In this document: positions 46,101 through 57,642 of the stretch, piece after piece
Layout of the letters: each line of letters begins with the position of its first letter
How positions within the stretch are numbered: position 1 is the stretch's first letter
NCBI RefSeq assembly: GCF_964355755.1
Contig: NC_092679.1
Location: 3,844,001 to 3,908,000, forward strand
Length of the DNA: 64,000 nt
Origin: Antedon mediterranea
Lineage: Eukaryota; Echinodermata; Crinoidea; Comatulida; Antedonidae
Direction: 5' to 3'
Program-made: the position numbers and the translations under genes
The notes under the pieces: generated by a model
The model's input: the letters and a program-made list of their open reading frames with translations, nothing else
Told to the model about the DNA's origin: nothing
Databases searched by the model: none

Positions 46101-49100
46101 CACTAACTGTACACAAAAATGACTCTGAAACTTTTGATTACACCAACCCTACCCTCGGAGCCACTCCAAACAACCCGAGTAAGTCTCTTTTAAATAATAA
46201 CATTCTATTTAAAATGTACATAATGTGTTTTTCCTGTTAATAAAAATAAATAAATGACGAAAGGTTTTTAGAGGGAACAACAATTTAAAAAAAAAGGGAT
46301 TGTTTCAAAATTTGTTTTTTAAATTCATGGGGTTGGTCAATGGTAGCATATCAAAAACTTTGTTGTTGTTTTCCATCACATATTTCCAGGGTTCTTGCCA
46401 CGACGGTTACCAGTGGTAGAGGGTGTGGTCACCACTCTCTACAGTACATCAGGCCTTGTCTTTTTAAAATTGTAGGTGTGCTACAAATTCCACTCCTCAA
46501 TACATTCAGGGGTGCTGTAGGTGTGCCGTTTGTATTTTGGTGTGTAGAAGTTTACCAAATTTAAGTTTGTTGTAAATCCCACTCCTCGGCAGTTTAAGTG
46601 TATGTTGGGTGAGTGATCGCACACGCTCACCTCAAAAGAAAAGGCCTGATACATGCTGGCAAGCACCCTGTATTTCATAATGTACTGTAAATTACATGGT
46701 TACATTATATGGCTGTGTTTAACATTAACCACATTTCTTTTCAATTTCAGCACATTTTTTCTCAATCTCCTAGAGATAACCAACATTCCTTTATATTTAA
46801 CAGTAATATATTATCATGCATTTACTTCCTCAATAAGCATACAATGTTTTATCTTTCAATTGTAACATTGCAACCAGTCTTATCATATCACGATAAGACC
46901 ATTTTCAGAGTGACAACACATTTCAGCAAGTTACATAATCGACTCTCAGAACAAGATCAGGTAGAACGCAAGCTAACACGGAATACAAATGACGTTCAAA
47001 GCACAACAATATTCATGACATTCGTTACCTCTCACTAGCATTCAACGTAATAATATCAGAAGTTGAATCAACATAATAAGCATTGAAATAGTACACCAGA
47101 TATATGGTTGAAAGATGCCATGTGATATCACCATAATGTATATTACAAGACCATGATCTGCATAAGACATGAAGGCCTCACTGTTATCATAACCAGTCAA
47201 GAGATGCTGACAACAGTCATGTGACAACAGTCATGTGACAACCAACGTCTATTTGTCACCACATATCTTTCATACAGCCACTTCATACAGTGCCTACAGA
47301 AAATGACATGAATGAACACAACAAGGTGACAATGAACATGGCAAGGTGACAATGAACACAATAAGGTGACAATGAACATGACAAGGTGACAATGAACATG
47401 ACAAGGTGACACAACATGGTGACCGCAGGAAACATGAAATCATGATTATACACATCAGTTCATTTGAAGAGTTAACAACACCTTACATTGTGTGGATATG
47501 GTTCTTCGAACTTTAACCTTTACACAAAAGGGCATTCCTGTCTTTCAATTGGTTTTCTTTACGCATCAAGCCTGTCTACCCTTCCTTTGTGGTGTTTCTT
47601 AAAATGATTTCATGTACATATTTTTCACACAGAACAGTAGTTAATTTTCTCATACTAACATACGTTACCATTCTTAAGTTGTTACATATTTTTATACTAG
47701 ACATGTTATATGATGTTTCATTATGTTCTATTATCATTGTGGAGCATATAACACAAACATTGTATCATTAATAAAAATACAAAAACCTGAGTGTTAGTTT
47801 TTATTACATCATCGAGAAAAGGCAACTTACAGCAATATGACTCTCACCAACCTCAAAACAATGGAATATTCCAACTAACAATGCAATATTCCAACCCACA
47901 ATGCAATATTCCAACCAACAATGGAATATTCCCACCCACAATGCAATATTCCAACAAATGAAATAATTGAATAATGTATATTTACAATGATGAAGAAATG
48001 TACATGGAAGATTCTTAATATACAAACCAGCATTTGAACAAAAACAATATACCGTACAATAAATGTACATTATATTATCCTGCATTTAACTGAAATAACT
48101 TGCCATTTTATATATGAAATTTGTACAAATATATAGCTCACCCAATTTGCAACATTACAAAAAGAAATTACCATTCTGGTCAAAATATCTACAAAATTCA
48201 TTGAAAATTCAATCTCTTTTATTTTTAAATACCTTTTATTTGCTGGTTATGACCATACTTTCTTCTTCATCTTCCCAATATATTTGGAATCTTTTCCTGG
48301 TTTCCTCCTTTACCCCCTTACTGATACCCGGCAGAGGTTGCCGTCATGGTGGTATTTGAGAGATTGTTGCCGAAGTTGCTCTCTGGCTGTGCGTTGACAA
48401 GCCTGACGTGTTGACATCGTCAACCTGAGCACACTTGTGTGTAAGTCATAGTGAATGTTATTTTTTACTTAGGTAGTTGTAATTTATATAAGTGTATTTA
48501 AATAAATATAATAATTAATATACTGTGCAATAAATCCAATGTTAACATGTTGGTGTTTTAATATTTAACTATGTTCTGTTGAAAAAGAAAATGTTTGTCA
48601 TAATCTTTGGTTTCTTTTTTAAGTACAGGTTTTTATCCATACAGGTTAATTATGTTTTAAAAAGTTAAAATTGGTTGTCTTTTCATAATTTATTTTTCTT
48701 TCCACGTCATTCAGTCGGCATTGCCTACTTATTATTATGTTTTATAAATGTTAAAAAGCTATTTTGCATACAGCTAACGTGTTTAATTTTGCTTAATAGG
48801 TCGTGGTTCAGCGCTTCTAGATGACCCACCAGAGCCAGCTTACAATGGACCAAGTGTCCGAAGCAGAGGTGGAGTCCGTAATGACGGCATGGGCCCAGGA
48901 GGTGGTGGACGTTATGGTAATGTCCATTATTTGTGAACTCCAAAATGTGGAATTTGTTAGAAATCACAGCCGCTTTGGTTAGTGCCAACGTACTGATTTA
49001 TATCTAACTTTATTTCCATTATCTATTTAGGTATGGAGCCACCTATGCCTTCATATGGTAATGGTTCTCGTGCCGGTTACCAAGAGCGTGGCTTTCAAGG

Positions 49101-52100
49101 TCGCGGCGGTGGTGGATATCCTGTCGAACGAGGTGACTATGGCCAGTCTTACCAGGATCCATACGGTATGCAGTCTCCCTCTGCATTATCGTCGGCCATG
49201 ACTGGTGGCCCCGTGGTGATGGTTTACAACATGGACCCAGAGAAGATGAACTGCGAGAGGCTTTTCAACCTCCTCTGTCTGTATGGAAACGTTGTTAAGG
49301 TAACTCATTCATACACATTTATTCAGTTATTTAACTGGGGAAAACACTAGAAGCAAAAGCTTGTCTCATGAAGGCCCCTACAATACAAATATGTATTTAC
49401 TCTCATTCTCTTTTCAACTTCCTCTGTCTGTATGGAAACATTAAGGTAATTCATTCATTCAAATGCATTTATTCAGTTATAACAATAATAACTGGGGGCC
49501 ACACTAGAAAAAAAAGCTTGTCTCATGAAGGCCCCTACAATAAAAATATGTATTTACTCTCATTCCCTCATCCTTTGGATTGTATCTAAAGCTGTAGGTT
49601 CAAACAACCATACTAACTTTTTAGTGTGTTGTTATATTACAATTTCATTTGTGTTTCCAGGTCAAGTTTATGAAGACAAAGCCAGGGTGTGCTATGGCCG
49701 AGATGGCTGATGCCCTAGCAGTTGAAAGGGCCATTACTAACCTGAGCAACATTGAATTCTTTGGAAAGACTATCCAGCTTGGGTAAGAATCTTATGTAGA
49801 ATGTCAAATAGCATATATTCACCAGCATAAAATAGGGCTGACAATCCCTTCACACACTAAACTTTAAACAAATCTTGATTTCATGAGATGTTGAGGTTTC
49901 ATAAGAGATCATTTCAAATTATTTTCATCATCGAATACATTTTTACTTTAATAACCTATGATTTCAATTTGTTTGTTTCAATTAAGTAGAAGTTTATGAG
50001 GCAGTCCCTACATAAAGCAATGTGTATGATTACCAAAAAAAAAGCTTGCCTACAAAATTGCATTAACAGCTTAAAGAGCAAACAAAATGTAGTTACAGCA
50101 TTAGCTTAAGTAGTATAATTTGGCATGGTACCTTTTCTGCATTGCAATATTACAAAAGTAACTCATCTTTATGGTTATCTTATCTTACTATAGCTTCTCC
50201 AAACAAATGTACATTGCTCCACCACCAGTAGTTGGAGACTTATCTGATGGTACACCTGCGTTTAAAGATTTCTCAAGTAGCCGTAACAATCGCTTCTCAA
50301 CTGTAGAGTCTGCTGCCAAGAACCATATCCTTTTTATCATTATTGGAAATCTAACATTCCTGAAATTTCTATTCATGAATAAGACTTAAAATTTGCATAT
50401 ATGAAAAGGCCTTTAAAAACGTTGAAAAAATGATTGTTTTTTAAGTTTGTTACAATATGATATAGATATTTTATCAGTTTGACTTATGGATGAGCACTTA
50501 TCGTTTTAAACAAAAAGATAATTTTGTTATTATCTTAAAAACATTTAAATGTATTACAGCTGAGCTGGCATTACATTTAATAGGGAAAAATTGTTTAATG
50601 TTCGCATAGGAAATTGAATTTATAAAATGTTTTGGTTAAAATAAAACTTCAGTTTGACAAGAGCCATATGTTCTAGATACGGTACTAAGTAGGTGTAAAT
50701 CCCATGTAGTCAAAACCTGTTTAAATTTGTATTTTTTTAGATTTGATGGTGTATTTTGTTATATGTATTTATTTTCATTTGATGATTTCATTATATTGTT
50801 GTACCTTAATTATATGTTCACGTATTCAGCAACCGTCCAAGGTGCTTCACTTCTTCAACTCCCACCCAGAAAGTGATATTGAAAGGATAAGACAGGTAAA
50901 TATAGAAGAAGCCATCAAATATTAAAACACAAATTAAACCACATTGATCTCTCTTTCTAGTCCATTCAGCTTCACAAGTTTTACCTCTAAGGCCACAAGA
51001 CTTAAGCTTCACAGTATAGTTGATTGAATAAAACTGTTCTGTTCATAATAAAAGTATAAACGTAAGATGTACAAGGAACCAAAATCTGCTTACAATTAAA
51101 GTTCCAGTGGCTAAGACCAACCATTTCTAGAGCTCTTTTTTTCCTAATACAGTACAGTGAAAGACTGGAATACCATTCCATACTCCACACCATTATTAAT
51201 AAAACACCACTAAGCTGATCTCTAAATTTGACTCGCTAACCCCCCCTCTCCCCCCTCCTCCTTTCCTCCACCTCTATCTACACATAGAGTGATAATTTAG
51301 TTTTTCAATTACATAATAAAGATCAAAATGTTTAAAAAATAAAGGTACCTAAATAATTAACCTGTAAGACCTAGTCTTCACATGTCAACTTTGTATTGCT
51401 GTTAAGAATTTTTTTGGGGTTTTTTTTTCTCGAAAACCTAGTAAACAACCTTGATAATACTTGTAGTTCAGTCATGGCTATTAGTATTGGGCGTTTCTAA
51501 CTCAGATCCTAATCTAATCATCAACCATCCAATTGAATTAGATTTCTCTAATTTAATCGTTTTTATTTCAATCATTTTTAGGTATTTGTGACATGTGGTG
51601 CTGTAGAGCCGTTAAACATTAAAATGTTTGAAGGAAAAAGCAATGAGTATCAGAAAGGTTAGTATACTGAATAATACTAATTTATTATTTATTCTATTTA
51701 AAAAAACCTCCAGAAATGAAGAGATACGTTGAAATATCAAATCAATACAGAAAAATATACAAAACAATTCAAAGCTTAATCTCTGTCTACACTATCAAGC
51801 CAGTTTGACAAAAATGTGTGATGTACCCCAAATATGGTAGTGATATGCCCAAATATAGAAGTGATATGATGTCCATATATGGGCACATCACGTTTTTTGT
51901 CACATAAAGTTTGATAATGTAGACTGAGCTTTAGATTGCCCTCAGTAAGAGTTAAAGATAATTAATATGGTTTTTATTTACAAGTGTAATAATAATAATA
52001 AATGTTGATGTATTTCTGAATAAATTCAATTAGATAGTTTTACCTCGTAATTTGAAGAAAAAAAAGCTAATAAGTAATATATTTCAATTTATTCATAAAC

Positions 52101-53274
52101 ATGATAGCAGCTTTTACAAATTTATGAAATTTGTAATTTATTCCGGTTAATTGTACCGTAGATCGACTATTTACACAAAAAATGTTTACTTTACAATTGA
52201 CATTTGTAATACAATGTATTTGAAACATCTGTCGCCACCAGGTGACCTCACAAGTTGTATAATGTCTTTCCACAATATCTGGTTGTACAGAAATGTGCTG
52301 ATAAATTGCATTTAAGTTTAGACACTATTTATTATAAACCCAAAAGTCTACACAGGCAGTCGTGTCAAAATTACACTATTTACTTTAGTTTAGTGTACTG
52401 AGTCAGTCACTGCTATAATTATTAAGAATATAATATTTAATATATTCTTTATACTGAATGACATTTTCAGTGTTAAGGAATTGTTTTTCAAAGTGGTTCA
52501 GTAGAGAACATCAACAATATAAATTAAAACAATAATTTACAGTAAAAGCTTGCTAAATAATGTATAAACAGGTTATACAGTGAATAAATTATAGTTTCTG
52601 CAGTATAATTATTTATTTAATTACAGTAATTAAATTAATATAATGTTGATTTCCTCATTTATAGGTGAACGTAGCCGTACAGGCCTAGCTGAGTTCCCCG
52701 ACAAAGCCAAGGCAATTGAAGCCCTTATTCTCTGTAACCACACACCCATGCAAAACCCAAGTAAGCGTACTACTGTAGACAAATGTTTTTACCTGAGATT
52801 AAGTTAAATTTTTTTTTTTCATTATCAAATTTACTTTGAAATGGCCCTCGTTTTAAGCTGTCTACACTATCACTACACTATCTTCATATATGGACATGAT
52901 GATTACCATCACACTTTTTTCGCCAAACCAGTTTGATAGTGTAGACAGCGCTTTAGATATTTTAACTGTCTGTAATACAAAGTCACATTTATAACGTGTA
53001 TTATGTTAAGGTTAGGCATATGACCTAATTTACAGCATCACATGTTATGTGTATGTGACAGATTCAATTACAGATACAGTACCAAGAAGCAGCTATTATA
53101 GTATGTTGAGAATTATAACATGAATATTGTATGCATTATAAATGTTATTGGAAATACATTGTATTTATTTTCTGACAGAAAACAGAAATATTTAAACTTT
53201 TTTTTTTCTCTTCAGATGGCCGTTTCCCGTATACTTTCAAGCTGTGCTTCTCAAATTCAATGCACGCCCAGTGA
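40114..53274 (+). CDS. HNRNPL: Heterogeneous nuclear ribonucleoprotein L
   Basis: Sixteen coding exons: 40114-40188, 42817-42938, 43277-43364, 43577-43659, 44887-44962, 45124-45209, 45755-45851, 46094-46178, 48800-48916, 49031-49299, 49661-49782, 50194-50324, 50822-50895, 51582-51657, 52665-52760 and 53216-53274; 1656 nt, 551 aa. RRM1 (~37-112, VIHVRGLADNV), RRM2 (~128-209, VLLFTILNPRYPITTDVL), a Gly/Arg/Tyr-rich linker, RRM3 (~332-410, VVMVYNMDPEKMN, LYGNVVKVKFM) and RRM4 (~456-551, VLHFFNSHPE ... TFKLCFSNSMHAQ). Collinear with vertebrate hnRNP L (589 aa), a nuclear CA-repeat-binding regulator of alternative splicing and mRNA stability. ATG 40114 gives MMSGYDGHAAKRQRTD, like the vertebrate KMAAAG...APKRLKTD start; an in-frame ATG at 39973 would add 47 unlike residues. 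Introns 6 and 12 look U12-type. hnRNP LL is an alternative name, less likely given length and tail. Confidence 0.95.
41065..41316. mobile_element. 252-bp element with perfect 19-bp inverted termini
   Basis: TTTTTGTAGTTGAGCCTCT (41065-41083) is matched exactly by its reverse complement at 41298-41316. The interior is AT-rich with no ORF. In intron 1 of hnRNP L; superfamily not identifiable. Confidence 0.7.
42060..42180. repeat. TAGGCCTAGC low-complexity tract
   Basis: GGCTAGGTATATAGCTAGC ... AAGCCTAGCTAGGCTAGG in hnRNP L intron 1. Confidence 0.5.
43063..43222. mobile_element. AGCTCTGTCTACAC foldback MITE, copy 10
   Basis: 160 bp, TAA on both sides. Starts AGCTCTGTTTACACTATC, ends GATAGTGTAGGCAGAGCT. 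In hnRNP L intron 2. Confidence 0.88.
44254..44555. repeat. ~103-bp tandem repeat, three units
   Basis: Units begin at 44254, 44356 and 44459 with TTGGATAAKGGGATTAGAC and contain GGCCATTTGGCAAAATGTTA and GTTTACAGTATTAGGC. The first two are nearly identical; the third is diverged. In hnRNP L intron 4. Confidence 0.85.
44621..44780. mobile_element. AGCTCTGTCTACAC foldback MITE, copy 11
   Basis: 160 bp, CTA at left and TTA at right. Two CCAAATATGGTAGTGA-type units. In hnRNP L intron 4, ~105 bp upstream of exon 5. Confidence 0.85.
45210..45754 (+). other. HNRNPL: Probable U12-type (minor spliceosome) intron 6 of hnRNP L
   Basis: The 5' end is ATATCCTTTA, the AT-AC minor-class donor consensus. 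A perfect branch motif TTCCTTAAC lies at 45735-45743, about 13 nt before the junction. Keeping frame and the conserved VEFDS join needs the intron to end in AA before GTTTGAC, an AT-AA terminus; ending at AG would shift the frame. Confidence 0.75.
46450..46650. mobile_element. CAGGCCTKGTCTTTT inverted-repeat element, copy 2
   Basis: Starts CAGGCCTTGTCTTTTTAAA, ends AAAGAAAAGGCCTG. Opposite orientation to the copy at 32892-33094, with shared TTCAGGGGTGCTGTAGGTG. In hnRNP L intron 8. Confidence 0.65.
47311..47412. repeat. 20-bp tandem repeat, five units
   Basis: AAGGTGACAATGAACAYR-type units of 20 bp with few changes, in hnRNP L intron 8. Confidence 0.85.
47859..47955. repeat. 20-bp tandem repeat, five units
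   Basis: CAATGSAATATTCCAACCCA repeated five times with single-base changes. Unrelated in sequence to the 20-bp array 450 bp upstream in the same intron. Confidence 0.85.
49300..49600. repeat. HNRNPL: Tandem duplication that includes the 3' end of hnRNP L exon 10
   Basis: The exon end CAACCTCCTCTGTCTGTATGG and its donor recur at 49410-49446 as CAACTTCCTCTGTCTGTATGG ... AAACATTAAGGTAATTCA. Following intron sequence is duplicated too (AAAAGCTTGTCTCATGAAGG at ~49358 and ~49515). The copied exon piece would encode FNFLCLYGNIK instead of FNLLCLYGNVVK; it lacks an acceptor AG. Confidence 0.85.
50325..50821 (+). other. HNRNPL: Probable U12-type AT-AC intron 12 of hnRNP L
   Basis: Starts ATATCCTTTT and ends ATGTTCAC. 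The branch-like TACCTTAAT lies ~12 nt before the end. The join AAC C|GT ATT gives AAKNRIQQPS, the conserved hnRNP L sequence, so both non-GT-AG borders are supported by the protein. Confidence 0.88.
51779..51930. mobile_element. AGCTCTGTCTACAC foldback MITE, copy 12
   Basis: 152 bp, TTA on both sides. Starts ATCTCTGTCTACACTATC, ends GATAATGTAGACTGAGCT. In hnRNP L intron 14. Confidence 0.87.
52440..52515. repeat. Inverted copy of the dispersed repeat at 29270-29352
   Basis: TTATACTGAATGACATTTTCAG and CAAAGTGGTTCAGTAGAGAA are reverse complements of blocks in the TTC13 intron copy. Confidence 0.45.
52856..52952. mobile_element. AGCTCTGTCTACAC foldback MITE, copy 13 (97 bp, deleted)
   Basis: TTA on both sides. 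Both termini present (AGCTGTCTACACTATC ... GATAGTGTAGACAGCGCT), but the centre is cut to TCATATATGGACATGATG. In hnRNP L intron 15, ~95 bp after exon 15. Confidence 0.85.
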
Positions 53275-53555
53275 ACCTTATTTCATAATCAATTATTACG
53301 CCTGTTAATAGCTTTTTTAGTAACAAGATGATTAGGCGCTATTAACCGTGTAATATTTAAAAAGAAATCACCTTAATTTTATTCTAAAACAAGAAAATTA
53401 AGAATTAAAACTGAATAGCTGCCACATTTTGTTTTTTGAATAAATTTGTAATCATGACCGATGTCTAGAAGCCATGTGTTTTTACAATTTGTATATAATG
53501 GGAGTAAGAGTAAAAATCAATTTGAAATGCATTAATTCAATGTGTACGTATTTGA

Positions 53556-53561
53556 AATAAA
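53556..53561 (+). terminator. HNRNPL: Polyadenylation signal of hnRNP L
   Basis: AATAAA ~280 bp after the stop codon. An earlier GAATAAAT at ~53440 is an alternative. Confidence 0.5.
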
Positions 53562-54470
53562 AATGCTACAGTATTAGAAAAACAATGAAGCTGCTAGTCA
53601 AAGAAAGCAGAGTTTTTAAATTTTTGTGGGTGGTTATTTTAAAACAATTTGTCAGCATTACGTTGATTGTTTATTTGTTGTGGTGGATTTAGGGGAATCC
53701 CCCTCTCCACCACTCCTATCATTTTTATCCTAATCGCATTTCAATCAACTATAATAAGTCGATACATTTTATTATTTTGAATGTTAAATGCTTTTAATGT
53801 TTATACATTATTTCGTTTTTTAATTTTAAAATATAAATTTAATTTTAACAGCAACTCACCCCTTTATTGATTTGCCACTGCAAGGGGTAGTCAAGTTGAT
53901 TTAGTTTGAAGATATTCACAAGCAGGGTAGAAATAAATGCATGGCTAATTTTGCACCATAACCAGCAGTCTTTTGGGAGCCTATCATATTTTATTTTTGT
54001 GATCTAGGCCTGGGGAAGTATTAGTATAAGCATATTCATTTATTATTGAGTAGATGCTGTACTGCACTGAATTAATGTGAACCAGACAAGTACTAATCTA
54101 TCTAAAGGTTCCTTTCTGACAATGCTTTCTTTGTGGTTACCGGCCTGTTAAGAATCTTTTCAAGAAACCATGCATGCTTTTCATTTATTTGTATCTACAA
54201 AATAGTTGTATAGTGTAGAATTGTTTTTCACTGGTATTGATTATGTTGTAAAAGTGCTGATTAAAAATGTCTTCAACAAAATCTGAATCTTGTGTTTGCA
54301 TTATTTTTGTTTATACCAGTTTCATATTCAGTAATTATGGTGGGCCCTTAGTGGCCTACATGTACCTATAATATTACAACAAACCTACCAGATAAAAGAC
54401 AAAACCAGGTGTACTAAACTCAAATCGATGTGTCGTCTGAACGCGTGTTTTTGCACAAGTTTACCAGTAA

Positions 54471-54719
54471 AGTTCCGTCTACACTATCAAACTAGTTTGA
54501 CAAAAAAGTGTGCCTAAATATGGTAGTGATATGACATCATCATGTCTATATAAAATTTAGCTTGAAATTGAGGTTAAAGCAAATTGCTTATTCGCCCCTC
54601 TGCAATTACACATCTCTTGCATACGGCTGAAACTCCTGGTGGTGGTTTTCCAGAGTTCTTTCAGGTTGGATGGTCAAGTCACATTTGTTTTCACATAAAG
54701 TTTGATAGTGTAGACAGCT
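54471..54719. mobile_element. AGCTCTGTCTACAC foldback MITE, copy 14, with internal insertion
   Basis: TAA at left, TAG at right. Starts AGTTCCGTCTACACTATC; the right end TTTGATAGTGTAGACAGCT is preceded by ~130 bp of unrelated sequence (about 54552-54680). Confidence 0.75.
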
Positions 54720-56067
54720 TAGCAAATGGCATTTTAGTGTGAACATGAATTGTATGGGAATAAATCCAGGTATGAGTGAAATTACAAGAATATCAAAGTT
54801 ATCCATGTGGAGGACATTCTGATTCAGTCGCGCGCCTATATGACGTCTTATTATGTATAAATAGTATGATATCCTTATAACATTGATTAAGTGGGACAAG
54901 GCCTACTATGTTTAAATGCATGATCCTTTATTAAAATGATTAAGTGTGACAAATACATTGCTATCACACGCGAAATATTTACACTATAATAATAACATGT
55001 ATATTTATATCTTCACTTTGGTGCATATTCTGCCAAGCCCAATTACAGGGTTGGTCATAGGCCAATTTGAAATACTTTTTTATAAATATCCCCAGGTACG
55101 TCTCTTCCGATTTACCAGTAGGATTACCAGCGCTAAGATTGCGGATTAAGTTCTTCTGTGGCTTACTGTGCATTTTTATACATTTGTAAGCCTAGATGAA
55201 TAATATTGTTATTGTTTATATTTGAAATAGGAGTGCCACCCCGTATGTATGATGCAACACCAAACATAATACAACGTACTGTTATAACCAATACATCCAG
55301 GGATTTCAAAGATAAGTCATTACTCCCAAGTTTGTCCATTAGGCTTATGTCCAATGTTTTTAGAATCGATTTCTACGCGTATGACAACAAGCAAAATAAA
55401 CTAGAATAAAAAATAGAAATTGTGCTTAAATTATGAAGTATATCCTATCAAGAAGAGCGCGCGCACTATGAATAGGTAGGTCCGGGTTATAATTAATGTT
55501 CGTGTTGGCAATTCGAAATTATCATTTAATTAATAACTTTATAAAGACTTTAATGATCAACACAGCGTATAGGCTACAGTGAAAATATTTTTAAGGCACA
55601 AAGGTAATTGTATTGCACTCTTACTTTACACATATTAACTCTAATTAACCTGTTCATATGTTTGGAAATATGTTTAAACTTTAGCCAATAATTTTGACTG
55701 TATTGGATCTTGTTTTCATATAGAGAGACAACCACAAATTAAAATGCTCTCAGAATTAAACCAAGCGCACATCCTAGTTATTAAGAAGTGAACCAGGGAG
55801 ATTTATGGGGGAAACGTACCCACATGATGGGGATAATATTTTTCTGCCATTATCCTTCAAGACGCCTTGATATTTTTGAAGCGCTATCAAAATGGACTGT
55901 ACCGTAGTGTCCTAATGATATAAAACATAAATAAGAGGAGGACGGAGTAAATCACAGGGAGCATTCGCCGATGAAAACCAATAAGTTAATATCGCCTTTT
56001 CTGTCCATTTTTTTGTTCCACTTGCAAAAACGTAGGCCTACGCAAGGACGTAGGCCTAAGTCCAGCA

Positions 56068-56433
56068 TGGTTTCCACTAGGACGTAACACAAGGACGTAA
56101 ACGCAACGCAAGCTAGTTGACTAATGACAAGTGACAGTTTGAATAATCCATCGCTTGTGACGTGATTGGTCAAATCACTTACGTTGCGTTACGTCCTTGC
56201 GTTACGTCGCTAGTGGGAACCAAGCTTACTAGAACTAGAGACGCAACACAAGGACATGAGCGCAACGTAAGGGATCTGTTATTCGAACTGTTGCTTGTCA
56301 TTGCGTTGTGTCTACGTGCTTGCGTTGCGTCCTAGTGGGAACCAAGCTTTAGTACTATTGACCAATCACGATCACTGTCGCTTGTGATTGGTCAACTTAC
56401 TTGCGTTGCGCTTACATTGTTGCATAGTGGGAA
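56068..56433. mobile_element. ACGTAACGCAAGG-family elements, tandem cluster (copies 4-6)
   Basis: 56068-56226 is a near-palindrome: CCACTAGGACGTAACACAAGG at left, CCTTGCGTTACGTCGCTAG then TGGGAACCAAGC at right, around CAAGTGACAGTTTGAATAAT. It is followed at once by 56227-56350, ending GTCCTAGTGGGAACCAAGC, and by a third partial unit to 56433 (CACTGTCGCTTGTGATTGG ... CATAGTGGGAAT). Non-coding. Confidence 0.75.
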
Positions 56434-56919
56434 TAAATCCATCTCATCACGTACTCCTCATTATAAATTGAACAGAAATAAATAAATATAACTAAACATT
56501 TAAAAACAACTGATGTGGTAATTTCTTTTGACATCGCGAGCAGCCCTCGTTTGAATCTCAATATTTGGCATGTTTTGCAAAACGAGAATTTATGCAAGAT
56601 ATCCAATCGATACACTGGAAATAGTTCACCTGCTGTTGTTATTTAAACAAATACTGACTTTCCACATCATGCATTTACCAGCGAAACAATCAATTAAAAA
56701 TAATAATAAATAAAAACACAACTGGCGACAATTACAATATAGGCATATGTTTATTAGGCCTATTATCAATTTTTTTTTTAAGGCTTAGAGGTCAACTTCA
56801 TTTCGTCGTAAATAATAGGCCATATAATGAAAATGGTTTAATAATAATAATCTTTAAATAACCGTGTATTGTTCATTTTTAAAATGAATTGTTTTTATTC
56901 GTTTCTATAGGCATACTTA

Positions 56920-57051
56920 AGCTCTGTCTACACTATCAAACTTTATGTGACAAAAAAGTGTGATGTGCCCATATATGGACATGATGATGTCATATGACTA
57001 CCATATTTGGGCATATCACACATTGTGGTCAAAGTAGTAGTCGACAGAGCT
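56920..57051. mobile_element. AGCTCTGTCTACAC foldback MITE, copy 15
   Basis: 132 bp, TTA on both sides. Starts AGCTCTGTCTACACTATC, ends AGTAGTCGACAGAGCT. Confidence 0.87.
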
Positions 57052-57541
57052 TTAGACTTTTAAAATATGTGATGCCGATGAAGAAGTTGTTATTAATATT
57101 ATTTCATGTATGGTGATGTTTATAATAGGACACATTTGTAATGTACTCAAATGACGTCCAGCAATGATAAATGAAAGTAAAATTAGATTTAAATTGGTCA
57201 CCAAGACTGATATGAGGATCCTTTGTTCGCGCTCCGCGCATCACCTAACTATACCGTCAATACAATTGATGCATTCTGTATATATAAATGAATAAATAAT
57301 ATTTATGAAATATATTAATGAAATTGAAATTAACTATAGGCCTAAACGTATGTGGTGACGTGGTAACAACAGATGGTTGGTACAGAATCAAGTTTGTTGC
57401 TTTCTATCTCTTGTATCTCGTTTCCCAGTATGCAATACAATTTCTTACCAACCATAATGTATGTGTAAACGCGTTTGCGAAACTAGAAGAAACGCGAAGC
57501 TGACGCGTGCATGCGTACACAAAGTGAATGATTCATTCAAT

Positions 57542-57642
57542 AGGGAGGTTTCGCAACGCTACGAATACGATAACGAAAACGGATACGTCACACACACGTA
57601 TCCGTTTTCGTTATAGTATTCGCCGCGTTGCGAAACCTCCCT
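57542..57642. mobile_element. 101-bp near-perfect hairpin element
   Basis: AGGGAGGTTTCGCAACG at left pairs exactly with CGTTGCGAAACCTCCCT at right; the inner TACG.ATAACGAAAACGGATACG and CGTATCCGTTTTCGTTAT arms also pair, leaving only a CACACA loop. Flanked by AAT on both sides, possibly a 3-bp target duplication. Confidence 0.75.
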
